A stretch of DNA of 64,000 bases from Paraburkholderia graminis C4D1M (GCF_000172415.1 NZ_ABLD01000012.1:114819-178818); one strand, 5' to 3'. Shown: positions 1-10,735, counted from the stretch's first letter. Numbers and translations are program-made. The notes: generated by a model from the sequence alone, not told the origin.

Positions 1-284
1 ACCGTTACTTCGCTCGCGGGGTCATAGCGCACGCCGTACAGCGTCTCTACTTTATCGGCGAGCGCTTCGCGCAAGGCCGCGATGCCGGACATGGGCGCGT
101 ACTGGTTGTGGCCCGCGCGCATGGCGTTCGCCACGCCGTCGATCAGCTTCGCGTCCGGCGCGAAATTCGGCGCGCCTTGCGACAGATTCAGCGCATCGTG
201 TTGCGCGGCCAGTTGGCCGATCACGGTAAAAATCGTGGTGCCGACATCAGGCAATTTCGAGCGGGCTTGCATGGCGCTCTGCAT
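1..284 (-). CDS. PLP-dependent aminotransferase, N-terminal part (cut by window edge)
   Basis: The minus-strand reading begins with ATG at 284 and runs off the left edge without a stop. About 94 residues are visible. They include SQGAPNF and a stretch reading HNQYAPMSGIAALREALA, the N-terminal signature of class I/II aminotransferases of the YbdL / methionine aminotransferase type. Such enzymes are cytosolic and use pyridoxal phosphate to transfer the amino group of Met (YbdL) or related amino acids to a 2-oxo acid. The PLP lysine lies outside the window, so substrate and completeness cannot be judged. The 243 bp up to dbpA hold no gene that I recognise. Confidence 0.8.
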   Translation of the reverse strand, partial: MQSAMQARSKLPDVGTTIFTVIGQLAAQHDALNLSQGAPNFAPDAKLIDGVANAMRAGHNQYAPMSGIAALREALADKVETLYGVRYDPASEVT

Positions 285-527
285 ATGGCTTCTCCCTATC
301 TTCATCCGGCGGCGGACTGACGGCGGCGAAGTATGCAGCCGTCCATTGCGCTCGAGCGCCGGTTGAATGATTAGGCATCAGCCAAAGAACCATCACAATC
401 GAAACTTTGTCATGCAGCGCATGCGTTTATTTCATGGCTTAAACGCACGCGCGATCGTGACGGCGACGCGGCGGGGAAAACGGCACGCGCCGCTTTTCGC
501 ACGCGCGCCGCCGCCCAGGCCACGAGA

Positions 528-1931
528 TCAGGCGTCTTCCATCAGCCGGACCTTGACCTTCTTGCCCTTCACCTTGCCCGCACTGAGCTTGCGCACCGCT
601 TCGCGCGCAATGCTGCGCTCGACGGCCACATAGGTCGACATCTCCGTCACGTTGATCTTGCCGATCTGCGAGCCGGCGAAACCGGCGTCGCCGGTGAGCG
701 CGCCGAGCACGTCGCCGGGACGGATTTTTTCCTTGCGGCCGCCGAGAATCTGCAGCGTTTCCATGGGCGGCAACAGCGGCTCATTGCTCTTTGGCGTGAG
801 CTCGGACAGCTTGTGCCATTCGACGTCGCGCTTGTGCGCCTGCTCCAGACCGCCGACGCGCCCCATTTCATTCATGCTCGCGAGGCTCAATGCCCAGCCT
901 TCCTGATCGGCGCGACCCGTGCGGCCGATACGGTGCACATGCACTTCGGGATCGGGCGTCACGTCGACGTTGATTACCGCCTCGAGTTGCGCGATGTCGA
1001 GGCCGCGGGCGGCGACGTCGGTGGCGACCAGCACCGAGCAACTGCGATTCGCGAACTGGATCAGCACCTGATCGCGCTCGCGCTGATCGAGCTCGCCGTG
1101 CAGCGCAAGCGCATGAAAACCCTGCGCGCGCAGCACGTCGAGCAAATCGCGGCATTGCTGCTTGGTGTTGCAAAACGCGAGCGTGCTGACCGGACGATAG
1201 TGGTTGAGCAACAGACCGACGGCATGCAGACGCTCGTCTTCGGTCACTTCATAGAAGCGTTGGCGGATCTTCGTATTGTCGTGCCGCTCGGCCAGCTTCA
1301 CTTCCTTCGGATTCCGGAGGAATTGCTGACTCAACTTGACGATACCCTCGGGATACGTCGCCGAGAAAAGCAGCGTTTGCCGTTCCTTCGGGCATTGCCT
1401 GACCACCGTCGCGATGTCGTCGAAGAAACCCATGTCGAGCATGCGGTCGGCTTCATCGAGCACGAGTGTATTGAGCGATTGCAGCGGCAGACTGCCGCGC
1501 TCGAGGTGATCCATGATGCGGCCCGGCGTGCCGACCACGATATGCGCGCCGTGTTCGAGACTCGCGGTTTGCGGACGCATCGGCGTGCCGCCGCACAAGG
1601 TCAGCACCTTGATGTTTTCTTCGGCGCGCGCGAGCCGGCGGATTTCCTGCGTGACCTGATCGGCGAGTTCGCGCGTGGGACACAGCACCATCGCCTGCAC
1701 GGCGAAGTTGCGTGTGTCGAGACGCGCGAGCAGCGCGAGAGAAAACGCCGCGGTCTTGCCGCTGCCGGTTTTTGCCTGCGCGATGAGATCGTGGCCGGCG
1801 AGTGCGATAGGCAAACTCGCGGCCTGAATCGGCGTCATCTCGACATAGCCGAGTTGCGTGAGATTCGCGAGCGTGGCGGCCGGCAGCGGCAGTTGGCTGA
1901 ACGGCGCGCCGGCCGTAGTGGGACTGTTCAT
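528..1931 (-). CDS. dbpA: ATP-dependent DEAD-box RNA helicase DbpA
   Basis: A 467-residue DEAD-box helicase. Visible motifs are the Q motif (MTPIQ, about 32-36), Walker A AKTGSGKT (53-60), PTREL (85-89), DEAD (159-162), SAT (190-192) and HRIGRTGR in the second RecA lobe. The last ~75 residues (ILGGRKEKIRPGDVLGAL and onward) match the DbpA C-terminal RNA-binding domain. In E. coli that domain recognises hairpin 92 of 23S rRNA and directs the helicase to 50S subunit assembly. Length matches the family (about 460). It is apparently monocistronic; the small zinc-ribbon-like gene upstream ends 35 bp before its start. Confidence 0.95.
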   Translation of the reverse strand: MNSPTTAGAPFSQLPLPAATLANLTQLGYVEMTPIQAASLPIALAGHDLIAQAKTGSGKTAAFSLALLARLDTRNFAVQAMVLCPTRELADQVTQEIRRLARAEENIKVLTLCGGTPMRPQTASLEHGAHIVVGTPGRIMDHLERGSLPLQSLNTLVLDEADRMLDMGFFDDIATVVRQCPKERQTLLFSATYPEGIVKLSQQFLRNPKEVKLAERHDNTKIRQRFYEVTEDERLHAVGLLLNHYRPVSTLAFCNTKQQCRDLLDVLRAQGFHALALHGELDQRERDQVLIQFANRSCSVLVATDVAARGLDIAQLEAVINVDVTPDPEVHVHRIGRTGRADQEGWALSLASMNEMGRVGGLEQAHKRDVEWHKLSELTPKSNEPLLPPMETLQILGGRKEKIRPGDVLGALTGDAGFAGSQIGKINVTEMSTYVAVERSIAREAVRKLSAGKVKGKKVKVRLMEDA

Positions 1932-1966
1932 AAATGGTTGGCTCGTGATCGGCTAAAGGCTAGGGA

Positions 1967-2167
1967 CTATTCGGCGATGGGTCCGGGCGACGGACGGCCG
2001 TCCATCTGCTCGTACAGCACCGCGCCGTCGTCGCCTTCGAAACGCTCGACGTAATTGCGCGCGCCACACAGCGGGCAGCGGAACAGAAGCCCTTGCCCTT
2101 CGTTTTTGATGATGACGTCCGACTGCTCCCACTGCGCGCCGCAGGACTGGTTTCTACATGTAAACAC
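1967..2167 (-). CDS. Small four-cysteine (zinc-ribbon-like) protein
   Basis: A 66-residue protein with two Cys pairs, CRNQSC near the N-terminus and CPLC in the middle, spaced as in a small zinc ribbon, followed by an acidic tail. Function is unknown. I chose GTG at 2167 because GGAG lies 7 bp upstream and the conserved-looking part begins there. The alternative is ATG at 2212, which overlaps the TGA of the upstream cadR gene (TGATG) and adds 15 residues of unremarkable sequence. Either way the gene follows cadR closely and is probably co-transcribed with it. Confidence 0.6.
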   Translation of the reverse strand: MFTCRNQSCGAQWEQSDVIIKNEGQGLLFRCPLCGARNYVERFEGDDGAVLYEQMDGRPSPGPIAE

Positions 2168-2211
2168 GTTGCTTCTCCAACTGGATTCGATTGTTGATTC
2201 GACTGGCCGCA

Positions 2212-2643
2212 TCAACCGAGATGCGTGTGCCGTGTGCACGGCGCGCTGACGTCCATTTCGCTGAGACCTTGCACGATGCCGCAGTCTTCGACCGCCTGTT
2301 CGCCGTGGCATTGCTCGCGCAGCACGTGCAATTGCGCCTTGAGCTGTTGCAGTTCGTCGATACGCGTATCGACGTGCGCAATATGCTCGTCGATGAGGTT
2401 ATTGATGCCGCCGCAGCCGTTGGCCGGCGCGTCGGTCAGACGCAGCAGCGCGCGAATTTCGTCGTGCGTCATGTCGAGCGCGCGGCAATTGCGGATGAAG
2501 CGCAGCCGCTCGACGTGCTTCGCCGTATAGCTGCGGTAATTGGCCTCAGTGCGCTCCGCTTCGGGCAGCAGCCCTTCTTTCTCGTAGAAGCGGATGGTTT
2601 CGGTCGTGCAATGGGCGATTTTCGCCAATTCGCCGATTTTCAT
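2212..2643 (-). CDS. cadR: MerR-family Cd(II)/Pb(II)-responsive regulator
   Basis: A 143-residue MerR-family activator. The winged HTH (MKIGELAKIAHCTTETIRFYE, split here only as family signature) is followed by a long dimerisation helix. Cysteines at about 77 (NGCGG), 112 and 121 match the metal-binding cysteine pattern of CadR/PbrR proteins. It is divergent from the P-type ATPase cadA, and a MerR-type promoter with a 20-bp spacer lies between them. By analogy it binds Cd, Pb or Zn and untwists that promoter. Assignment to CadR rather than PbrR or ZntR is from family resemblance. Confidence 0.85.
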   Translation of the reverse strand: MKIGELAKIAHCTTETIRFYEKEGLLPEAERTEANYRSYTAKHVERLRFIRNCRALDMTHDEIRALLRLTDAPANGCGGINNLIDEHIAHVDTRIDELQQLKAQLHVLREQCHGEQAVEDCGIVQGLSEMDVSAPCTRHTHLG

Positions 2644-2662
2644 GGGCCCTCCGATACCGGCC

Positions 2663-2694
2663 TTGACCTTGTAGTGGCTTCAAGGTGTTTACTA
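2663..2694 (+). promoter_or_regulatory. MerR-type cadA promoter/operator
   Basis: The -35 TTGACC (2663-2668) and -10 TTACTA (2689-2694) are separated by 20 bp, the over-long spacer that MerR regulators act on. Between them lies the inverted repeat ACCTTG (2666-2671) / CAAGGT (2681-2686). It sits 28 bp upstream of the cadA start, in the cadR-cadA divergent region. Confidence 0.8.
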
Positions 2695-2721
2695 GACCAC
2701 AAATCGAACGAGGAAGCCACC

Positions 2722-5064
2722 ATGCAGCACGCGCACGACGCGAAAGACGACCGTCTGGAACAAGCGGAAGCAAGCTCCTGTGAGCAAGGGCATGAACATG
2801 AGCATGGGCATCGGCACGAAAAGCGCGCACATGACCATGCGGGCGGAGGCTGCTGTTCTGCTGCCGCCGATGCTTCCTTGCCATTGCCAGCCGCAGATTT
2901 GCCGCAATCCGAACGAGTGCAAGGCGGCGATGTGCGCACGGCGATCCGCATCATGCAAATGGATTGTCCGACCGAAGAAGCGTTGATCCGCAAAAAATTC
3001 AGCCGCATGGCGGACGTGCACAGCATGGAGTTCAACCTGATGCAGCGCGTGCTGACCGTTGTGCATGCACCGAATGCGCTCGACCCCATTCTCGACGCGC
3101 TGCGTTCGCTGGACTTCACGCCGGAACTCGCGGATACCGACTCGCCGAATGCATCGGCAACGACGCGGAACGCTGCGCAAGATCAGCGAAAGCGCGTGTC
3201 ATGGTGGCCGCTCGCCTTCGCAGGCGTCGCCGCGGTCGCTTCAGAGGCCGCTGGCTGGCTCGGCGCGCCGGCCTGGATGGCAGCGAGTCTCGCGATCCTC
3301 GCGATCGTCTCCTGCGGGCTCACGACCTATCGCAAGGGCTGGCTCGCGATTCGCCACGGCAACCTCAACATCAACGCGTTGATGAGCATTGCCGTGACGG
3401 GCGCGCTGATCCTCGGGCAATGGCCGGAAGCGGCGATGGTGATGGTGCTTTTCACCGTCGCCGAACTGATCGAGGCGAAGTCGCTCGACCGCGCCCGCAA
3501 TGCGATTCAGGGACTGATGCAACTGACGCCCGAGCAGGCGAGCGTGCAGCAGCGCGACGGCGACTGGCGGCTCACCGATCTCAAGGCAATCGCGCCGGGC
3601 GCGCTGGTCCGCGTGAAGCCGGGTGAGCGGATCGCGCTCGATGGGGAAATCATCGCGGGACGCTCGAGCGTCGATCAGGCGCCGATCACAGGAGAAAGCC
3701 TGCCCGTCGACAAAACCGTGGGCGACGCGGTGTTCGCGGGCACCATCAACCAGGCCGGTTCGTTCGACTATCGCGTGACGGCCGCGGCGAGCAACACGAC
3801 GCTCGCGCGCATCATCCATGCAGTCGAAGAGGCGCAAGGCACCAAAGCGCCCACGCAACGTTTCGTCGATCAGTTCGCGCGCGTCTATACGCCGCTCGTG
3901 TTCGCCGTCGCGTTGGCGGTGGCGCTCGTGCCGCCGCTCTTTTTCGGCGGCATGTGGCACGCGTGGGTGTATAAGGCGCTGGTGATGCTCGTGATTGCGT
4001 GCCCGTGCGCGCTCGTGATTTCGACGCCGGTGACGATCGTCAGCGGGCTCGCGGCGGCTGCGCGTAAAGGGATACTCATCAAGGGCGGCGTGTACCTTGA
4101 ACAGGGTCGCAAGCTGAGCCGTCTCGCGCTCGATAAAACCGGCACGATCACGCACGGCAAACCTGTGCAGACCGATTTCGCGATGCTCGCCGGAATGCTC
4201 GCGGATGCGGATGCGGACGCAGCGCGTTGCCGTACGCTCGCCGCGAGTCTTGCGGCGCGCTCCGATCATCCTGTTTCGATGGCGATTGCAAGCGCGGCGC
4301 AAAAAGACGGCGTGACGAGTCTCCTCGTCGATTCCTTCGAAGCGCTCGCCGGACGCGGCGTGCGCGGCGAGATTAACGGCGCGACGTACTGGCTCGGCAA
4401 TCATCGGCTCGCGGAAGAACTCGGGCGTTGTTCACCGTCCCTCGAAGCGCGGCTCGACGCGCTCGAGCGTCAAGGCAAGACCGTCGTGCTGCTGAGCGAC
4501 GCGCAACGCGTGATTGCGCTATTCGCCGTCGCCGATACCGTGAAAGAGACGAGCCGCATGGCTATCGGCGAGTTGCATCGCGCGGGCGTGCGCACCGCAA
4601 TGCTCACCGGCGACAACCCGCACACGGCGGCGGCCATCGCGGAACAGGTTGGCATCGACGAAGCGCGCGGTAATCTTTTGCCGCAAGACAAACTCGACGC
4701 GGTCGCGCAGTGGTCGGCCGAGGGCGCGACAGTCGGCATGGTCGGCGACGGCATCAACGACGCGCCCGCGCTGGCCCGTGCCGACATCGGCTTTGCGATG
4801 GGCGCGATGGGCACGGGCACCGCAATCGAAACCGCCGACGTCGCGTTGATGGACGACGACCTGCGCAAGATCCCGCTGTTCATCCGCCTGTCGAAAGCGA
4901 CGCATTCGGTGCTGGTGCAAAACATTACGCTCGCGCTCGGCATCAAGGGCGTCTTTCTGGTGTTGACCGTGATGGGTCTCGGCACCATGTGGATGGCCGT
5001 GTTCGCCGATGTCGGCGCGAGCTTGCTGGTGGTCGCGAACGGTTTGCGGCTGCTGCGTAAATAG
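2722..5064 (+). CDS. cadA: Heavy-metal-translocating P1B-type ATPase (Cd/Zn/Pb efflux)
   Basis: A 780-residue P1B-ATPase of the inner membrane that exports Zn(II), Cd(II) or Pb(II). The start is ATG 2722, with AACGAGGAAG upstream. The N-terminus is rich in His and Cys (several HEHGH-like repeats and GGCCS), then comes a heavy-metal-associated domain in which the usual CxxC is replaced by DCPTEE, as in CadA/PbrA-type pumps. Further signatures are TGES (actuator), ACPCALV (CPC metal site in membrane helix 6), DKTGTITHG (phosphorylated Asp), the HP motif SDHPVS, and GDGINDAPAL. Divergent cadR controls it. No linked lead-specific phosphatase is seen. Confidence 0.93.
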   Translation: MQHAHDAKDDRLEQAEASSCEQGHEHEHGHRHEKRAHDHAGGGCCSAAADASLPLPAADLPQSERVQGGDVRTAIRIMQMDCPTEEALIRKKFSRMADVHSMEFNLMQRVLTVVHAPNALDPILDALRSLDFTPELADTDSPNASATTRNAAQDQRKRVSWWPLAFAGVAAVASEAAGWLGAPAWMAASLAILAIVSCGLTTYRKGWLAIRHGNLNINALMSIAVTGALILGQWPEAAMVMVLFTVAELIEAKSLDRARNAIQGLMQLTPEQASVQQRDGDWRLTDLKAIAPGALVRVKPGERIALDGEIIAGRSSVDQAPITGESLPVDKTVGDAVFAGTINQAGSFDYRVTAAASNTTLARIIHAVEEAQGTKAPTQRFVDQFARVYTPLVFAVALAVALVPPLFFGGMWHAWVYKALVMLVIACPCALVISTPVTIVSGLAAAARKGILIKGGVYLEQGRKLSRLALDKTGTITHGKPVQTDFAMLAGMLADADADAARCRTLAASLAARSDHPVSMAIASAAQKDGVTSLLVDSFEALAGRGVRGEINGATYWLGNHRLAEELGRCSPSLEARLDALERQGKTVVLLSDAQRVIALFAVADTVKETSRMAIGELHRAGVRTAMLTGDNPHTAAAIAEQVGIDEARGNLLPQDKLDAVAQWSAEGATVGMVGDGINDAPALARADIGFAMGAMGTGTAIETADVALMDDDLRKIPLFIRLSKATHSVLVQNITLALGIKGVFLVLTVMGLGTMWMAVFADVGASLLVVANGLRLLRK

Positions 5065-5112
5065 TTAGCCATCCAATGCAATGTGCCGCACCGCGCTGCA
5101 CATCCAAAGCCG

Positions 5113-6186
5113 CTAGTGCGCGAACGAGCGGGTATTCGTTGCCGAATGCGTGCCGATTGCGGCCTTCAACGTATCCGAAGGCCGCATGCCGAAGAGCTTG
5201 CGATAATCGGTTGCGAACTGGCTCATGTGCCAGAAACCCCAGGCCGCCGCCACATCTTGCACCGAGCGCGAATCGCGCGATGCGTTGCAGAGATCGCGCC
5301 GCGCGCCGTTCAATCGGATTGCCCGCACATAAGTAGCGGGCGCCATGCCGAGCACGTCCTGAAAGCAGTATTGCAATGTGCGTCGGCTCACATGCAGACG
5401 CTCGCACAACTCCGGCACGCTGACCGCGCGATCGCGATTCGCGAGCACATAATCGCGCGCCTCCGATACGATCGACTGACGACGTGCACGCACCGGCATT
5501 GCAATCGGTTCGGAGCACGCGGGCAACGCGCCCACGTCGAACAGGGAAGCAAGCACGGCGGCCTGCAAGTTCTCGCGCGCAGACGACGACAACGGCGCGG
5601 CACTTGCGGCGCTCTGCTGAAGTAGCTCGCGCAACGAAGCACATAAACGCTCTTTGCGCGCCATGCCGATCTTCACGACCTCAGTGTCTGCCCACTGCTC
5701 GGCCAGCCCGACGCGCTCCACTTGCGCTGCATAGCGGCGCAACACTTCGCCCTTCACGACTACACCGAAAATCTCATAGTCCGCCGACGTCAGCAATTCG
5801 AATTCGATGCCACCCGGACGAAACGCGAGGGCATCGCCGGTAATGATCTGCGCGTCGATGCGGCCCGATCCGGCGCGGCATGTCGGAATGCCGAACCAGT
5901 ACGCGTCTTTCTGCACTTCGCAGGTCTGCCGCAACGTGTGGCTCGTCGTTTCGACGAACACCTGCATATGGTCGAGGCACAACTCCGTGAGACCGCCGAC
6001 AAAGCTGCCCGCGGTCAATTGGTCGTAGGTCTGATGCCAGCCGTGAAGATTGCGCGCCTGCTCGTCGGCGTCGTGAGCGATGCGGGTCTGTACGCGAAAG
6101 CTCGGCTGCGGCGCACGCGTCGAAGCCGCACAGATGGCCGAGGTGGTCGGGGTTGTCGCGCTGTCGCTGAGGGTTTCGATCGTCAT
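5113..6186 (-). CDS. eutR: AraC-family regulator of ethanolamine use, EutR-like
   Basis: A 357-residue protein with an N-terminal sensory region and a C-terminal AraC/XylS double-HTH domain (around VSVPELCERLHVSRRTLQ to VAAAWGFWHMSQFATDYR). It shares with E. coli EutR the segments W-x-x-YDQL, FGIP and RPGGxEFEL, and similar length (E. coli EutR is 350). The start is ATG 6186 rather than the longer open frame to 6411, because homology begins just after it. It is divergent from the aldehyde dehydrogenase and close to eutBC and eat, so it probably senses ethanolamine (with cobalamin, as in enteric bacteria) and activates these genes. Confidence 0.85.
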   Translation of the reverse strand: MTIETLSDSATTPTTSAICAASTRAPQPSFRVQTRIAHDADEQARNLHGWHQTYDQLTAGSFVGGLTELCLDHMQVFVETTSHTLRQTCEVQKDAYWFGIPTCRAGSGRIDAQIITGDALAFRPGGIEFELLTSADYEIFGVVVKGEVLRRYAAQVERVGLAEQWADTEVVKIGMARKERLCASLRELLQQSAASAAPLSSSARENLQAAVLASLFDVGALPACSEPIAMPVRARRQSIVSEARDYVLANRDRAVSVPELCERLHVSRRTLQYCFQDVLGMAPATYVRAIRLNGARRDLCNASRDSRSVQDVAAAWGFWHMSQFATDYRKLFGMRPSDTLKAAIGTHSATNTRSFAH

Positions 6187-6291
6187 GGCCAATCCGCGCG
6201 ATGGAGTATCGAAGAGAAAAAACAAGGCAAGTCCCATGCCGATCGCGAACGCCCATTCAACACGCCGATTGCTCCAACCCGTGCCAAGCTC

Positions 6292-6310
6292 CTGTTCAAT
6301 TGATGAACAG
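6292..6310. promoter_or_regulatory. Palindrome in eutR-exaC divergent region (candidate operator)
   Basis: A perfect 7-bp inverted repeat, CTGTTCA-ATTGA-TGAACAG, lies in the 344-bp divergent region between eutR and the aldehyde dehydrogenase. Its position suits a regulator site. Which protein binds it cannot be told from the sequence. Confidence 0.35.
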
Positions 6311-6424
6311 CAACAACTGCACTGCTCACAAACGACGCGCGCACGACCGCCGATTCGACCTTGAAACACAGGCTGCGGTGCGCGCGTGCTTGCCGTGCGT
6401 GCACGCCTCACCAGCCAGGTGCAT

Positions 6425-6440
6425 TGGCATGGTTCTGGCT
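6425..6440 (+). promoter_or_regulatory. Possible sigma-54 promoter for aldehyde dehydrogenase
   Basis: TGGCATGGTTCTGGCT has GG and GC separated by 10 bp, the -24/-12 spacing of RpoN promoters, with one mismatch in the -12 TTGC element. It lies about 90 bp upstream of the start at 6531. Sigma-54 control of exaC-type genes is known in other bacteria, but this match is weak. Confidence 0.25.
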
Positions 6441-6530
6441 CTATGGGTCACGCGCCCGCTTCAACGGATTGCAAACCGGTCGCGACATCGCGCCGACTAT
6501 AGCCCATTCAAACATGTGAGGAGCACACAG

Positions 6531-8051
<1,521 letters not shown>

Positions 8052-8077
8052 GCATTCAACCGTAGCGATTCTATTGA

Positions 8078-8108
8078 AGCGGGCCGCTTTGCGCGGCTCG
8101 CTTTATTT
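8078..8108 (+). terminator. Intrinsic terminator or attenuator between exaC and DUF779 gene
   Basis: The stem AGCGGGCCGC (8078-8087) pairs with GCGGCTCGCT (8093-8102) with one G-T wobble, followed by TTATTT. It lies 16 bp upstream of the DUF779 start, so it may reduce rather than abolish read-through. Confidence 0.6.
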
Positions 8109-8124
8109 CTGCGAGGACCTATTG

Positions 8125-8520
8125 ATGGCCGACGAAAAAGAAGTGGCTCGCGTGATCGCAACGCCCGCCGCAAAAGAGCTGATCAACAAATTGCGCGCGG
8201 AACATGGCGATGTACTGTTTCATCAATCCGGCGGATGCTGCGACGGCAGCGCGCCGATGATGTTTCCGCAAAGCGAATTCATGGTCGGTTCTTCCGACGT
8301 GAAACTCGGCACGCTTGCGGGCGTGCCGTTCTACATGAGCGAATCGCAATTCGAGTACTGGCAGCACACGCAGTTGATTATCGACGTCGTGCCAGGCAAC
8401 GGCGGTATGTTCTCTCTCGAGCGGCCGAGCGGTCTGCGCTTTCTCACACGCTCGCGACTCTTCGACGACGATGAGAATGGGTGGCTCGCAGTGCATCCTG
8501 TGCAACGCGCCGATGCGTGA
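8125..8520 (+). CDS. DUF779 family protein, companion of aldehyde dehydrogenase
   Basis: A 131-residue DUF779 protein. The start ATG 8125 follows GCGAGGACC. The conserved core HQSGGCCDGSAPM (two adjacent Cys), the central DVVPG-x-GGMFSLE stretch and the C-terminal SRLF are visible. The family is found next to exaC/acoD-type aldehyde dehydrogenases; its biochemical role is not established. An accessory role in aldehyde oxidation is inferred from this pairing only. It converges with eutC, with 8 bp between the stops. Confidence 0.85.
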   Translation: MADEKEVARVIATPAAKELINKLRAEHGDVLFHQSGGCCDGSAPMMFPQSEFMVGSSDVKLGTLAGVPFYMSESQFEYWQHTQLIIDVVPGNGGMFSLERPSGLRFLTRSRLFDDDENGWLAVHPVQRADA

Positions 8521-8528
8521 AAGTGCTT

Positions 8529-9344
8529 TTACTTTACGTCGGAGTTTGAGTCTGGTTTTGCATTCGCTTCGCCGCCGATTGCGGGCGCTATCGGCGCAGC
8601 GGCGAGCAGCGCGTCGCTGTCGTCTTTCAAACCAACGCCGGTGAGGCCGAGGCGCCGCGCATGCGTCAGCAGATAATGCAGCTTGTGCGCGGCCAACGGA
8701 TAGTCGAGTCCTTCGGGACGCACGTTCGAAATGCAATTGCGCTGCGCGTCGCTGCAACCCACTTTCGGCGCGTACGTAAGGTAAATGCCGAGGCTATCGG
8801 GCGAACTAAGTCCAGGCCGCTCGCCGATCAGCATCACGACGATCTTTGCATGCAGCAACTCGCCGATCTCGTCGCCGAGTGCAACGCGTGCCTGCCGTGC
8901 GACGACGACAGGCGCGATCTTCCAGTCCGCGAGTTGCGGAGCGACGGCTTGCAATAGCGGCACCGCTTGCTTCGATGCAGCGAACGCCGACAAACCGTCG
9001 CCGATCACGAACACCACGTCCGGCGCTTCGTCCGCCAATTGCGCGAGCGCGACGCGACTCTCTTCCGACAAGCGCCGGCCGAGATCGGGGCGGCGCAAGT
9101 AGTGCTCGCGATCGGGCGCAGCGCTATGCACGTCCAGCGTCTTGAAGTTCAGCACATGCAACTGCTGATGCAATGCTTCGGTGTCCAACGGATGATGCAC
9201 CGCGTCCCGCGCTTGCGCATGCGAGAGATTGAACGCAAGTAAAGGCTCAGTGGGCACGCTGTTGCCCGCGCGACCCAACGCAATGCGCGCATTGGTGAAC
9301 TGACGCAGCGCATTCCACGAGTTCTTTTCGACAAAGTCGCTCAT
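8529..9344 (-). CDS. eutC: Ethanolamine ammonia-lyase small subunit
   Basis: A 271-residue small (beta) subunit of the adenosylcobalamin-dependent ethanolamine ammonia-lyase, which converts ethanolamine to acetaldehyde and ammonia. Recognisable are VFVIGDGLSA, GERPGLSSPDSLGIYLTY (conserved family signature) and CISNVRPEGL near the C-terminus. The start ATG 9344 overlaps the stop of eutB (ATGA), the usual translational coupling. No microcompartment shell genes accompany it; this is the short eat-eutBC type of locus typical of Burkholderia and Pseudomonas. Confidence 0.95.
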   Translation of the reverse strand: MSDFVEKNSWNALRQFTNARIALGRAGNSVPTEPLLAFNLSHAQARDAVHHPLDTEALHQQLHVLNFKTLDVHSAAPDREHYLRRPDLGRRLSEESRVALAQLADEAPDVVFVIGDGLSAFAASKQAVPLLQAVAPQLADWKIAPVVVARQARVALGDEIGELLHAKIVVMLIGERPGLSSPDSLGIYLTYAPKVGCSDAQRNCISNVRPEGLDYPLAAHKLHYLLTHARRLGLTGVGLKDDSDALLAAAPIAPAIGGEANAKPDSNSDVK

Positions 9345-10735
9345 GCGATGCCCATCCAGTCGCGCGCGCCCTCGAGCAGCGGTTGATGTGTCGACGCACT
9401 CAGCAATGCGCCGCGCGCGTCGGTAATCTGCATCGACTCGAGCCACTCTTCGAATTCCGGCGCGCGGCGCAAGCCGAGTACGTCGCGCACATAGAGTGCG
9501 TCGTGGAAGGACGTGCTTTGATAATTGAGCATCACGTCGTCCGCGCCCGGAATGCCCATGATGAAATTGATGCCCGCCACGCCAAGCAGTGTGAGCAGGT
9601 TATCCATGTCGTCCTGATCGGCTTCCGCGTGATTCGTGTAGCAGATGTCGCAACCCATCGGCACGCCGAGCAGCTTGCCGCAGAAATGATCTTCAAGGCC
9701 GGCGCGCGTGATCTGCTTGCCGTCGTACAGATACTCGGGGCCGATAAAGCCGACCACGGTATTCACGAGAAACGGATTGAACTTGCGCGCGACCGCATAC
9801 GCGCGCACTTCGCAAGTTTGTTGATCGACGCCGAAATGCGCGTCCGCCGACAATGCGCTGCCCTGCCCCGTTTCGAAGTACATCAGATTGCTGCCGACCG
9901 TGCCGCGTTTGAGCGACAGTCCCGCTTCATACGCTTCTTGCAGTAGCGCGAGCGAAATGCCGAAGCCGGCGTTGGCTTTTTCTGTGCCCGCAATCGATTG
10001 AAACACGAGGTCGACGGGTGCGCCTTTTTCGATCGCGGCAATCGTGTTGGTGACGTGCGTCAGCACACAGGATTGCGTGGGCACCTGATAGCGTTGACGG
10101 AAGTCGTCGATCATCAGAAGCAGTCGCGTGATCGCGGCGAGGTTGTCGCTGGCCGGATTGATGCCGATCATCGCATCGCCGCAACCGTACATCAGGCCAT
10201 CGAGCATCGAGGCTGCAATGCCTTTGACGTCATCTGTCGGATGATTGGGTTGCAGGCGCACCGACATGTGGCCCGGCAAACCCACCGTGTTGCGAAAGCG
10301 CGTGATCACCGGACGCTTGCGCGCCGCTGCGATCAGATCCTGGTTGCGCATCAGCTTCGAAACGGCCGCCACCATTTCCGGCGTGAGGCCCGCGGTGATA
10401 CGTGTGAGCGCGTCCGCATCCGTCGACGTGCTCAGCAGCCAATTGCGAAAGTCGCCTACCGTGAGATGCGAAATCTCGGTGAATGCCTGCGGCGAATGAT
10501 CGTCGATCACGAGACGCGTGACTTCGTCGCTTTCGTACGGAATCAGCGCTTCGTTCAGGAACGTGCGCAACGGTACTTGCGCCAACGCCATTTTTGCGGC
10601 GACGCGCTCCTCTTCGCTCGCTGCCGCGACGCCCGCGAGTTGATCGCCGGAACGTTGCGGGCTCGCCTTCGCCATGAGTGTCTTCAGATCGGCAAACCGA
10701 TACGTGCGGCTGCCGATTGTCTCCGTATAGCTCAT
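9341..10735 (-). CDS. eutB: Ethanolamine ammonia-lyase large subunit
   Basis: A 464-residue large (alpha) catalytic subunit, close to the E. coli length of 453. It has the TIM-barrel sequence of the family, including RFRNTVGLPGHMSVRLQPNHP, GCGDAMIGINPASDN, and YFETGQGSALSADAH with the conserved substrate-binding Glu. Together with EutC it forms the B12-dependent lyase. It follows eat by 56 bp on the same strand and overlaps eutC by 4 bp, giving an eat-eutB-eutC operon. Confidence 0.96.
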   Translation of the reverse strand: MSYTETIGSRTYRFADLKTLMAKASPQRSGDQLAGVAAASEEERVAAKMALAQVPLRTFLNEALIPYESDEVTRLVIDDHSPQAFTEISHLTVGDFRNWLLSTSTDADALTRITAGLTPEMVAAVSKLMRNQDLIAAARKRPVITRFRNTVGLPGHMSVRLQPNHPTDDVKGIAASMLDGLMYGCGDAMIGINPASDNLAAITRLLLMIDDFRQRYQVPTQSCVLTHVTNTIAAIEKGAPVDLVFQSIAGTEKANAGFGISLALLQEAYEAGLSLKRGTVGSNLMYFETGQGSALSADAHFGVDQQTCEVRAYAVARKFNPFLVNTVVGFIGPEYLYDGKQITRAGLEDHFCGKLLGVPMGCDICYTNHAEADQDDMDNLLTLLGVAGINFIMGIPGADDVMLNYQSTSFHDALYVRDVLGLRRAPEFEEWLESMQITDARGALLSASTHQPLLEGARDWMGIA

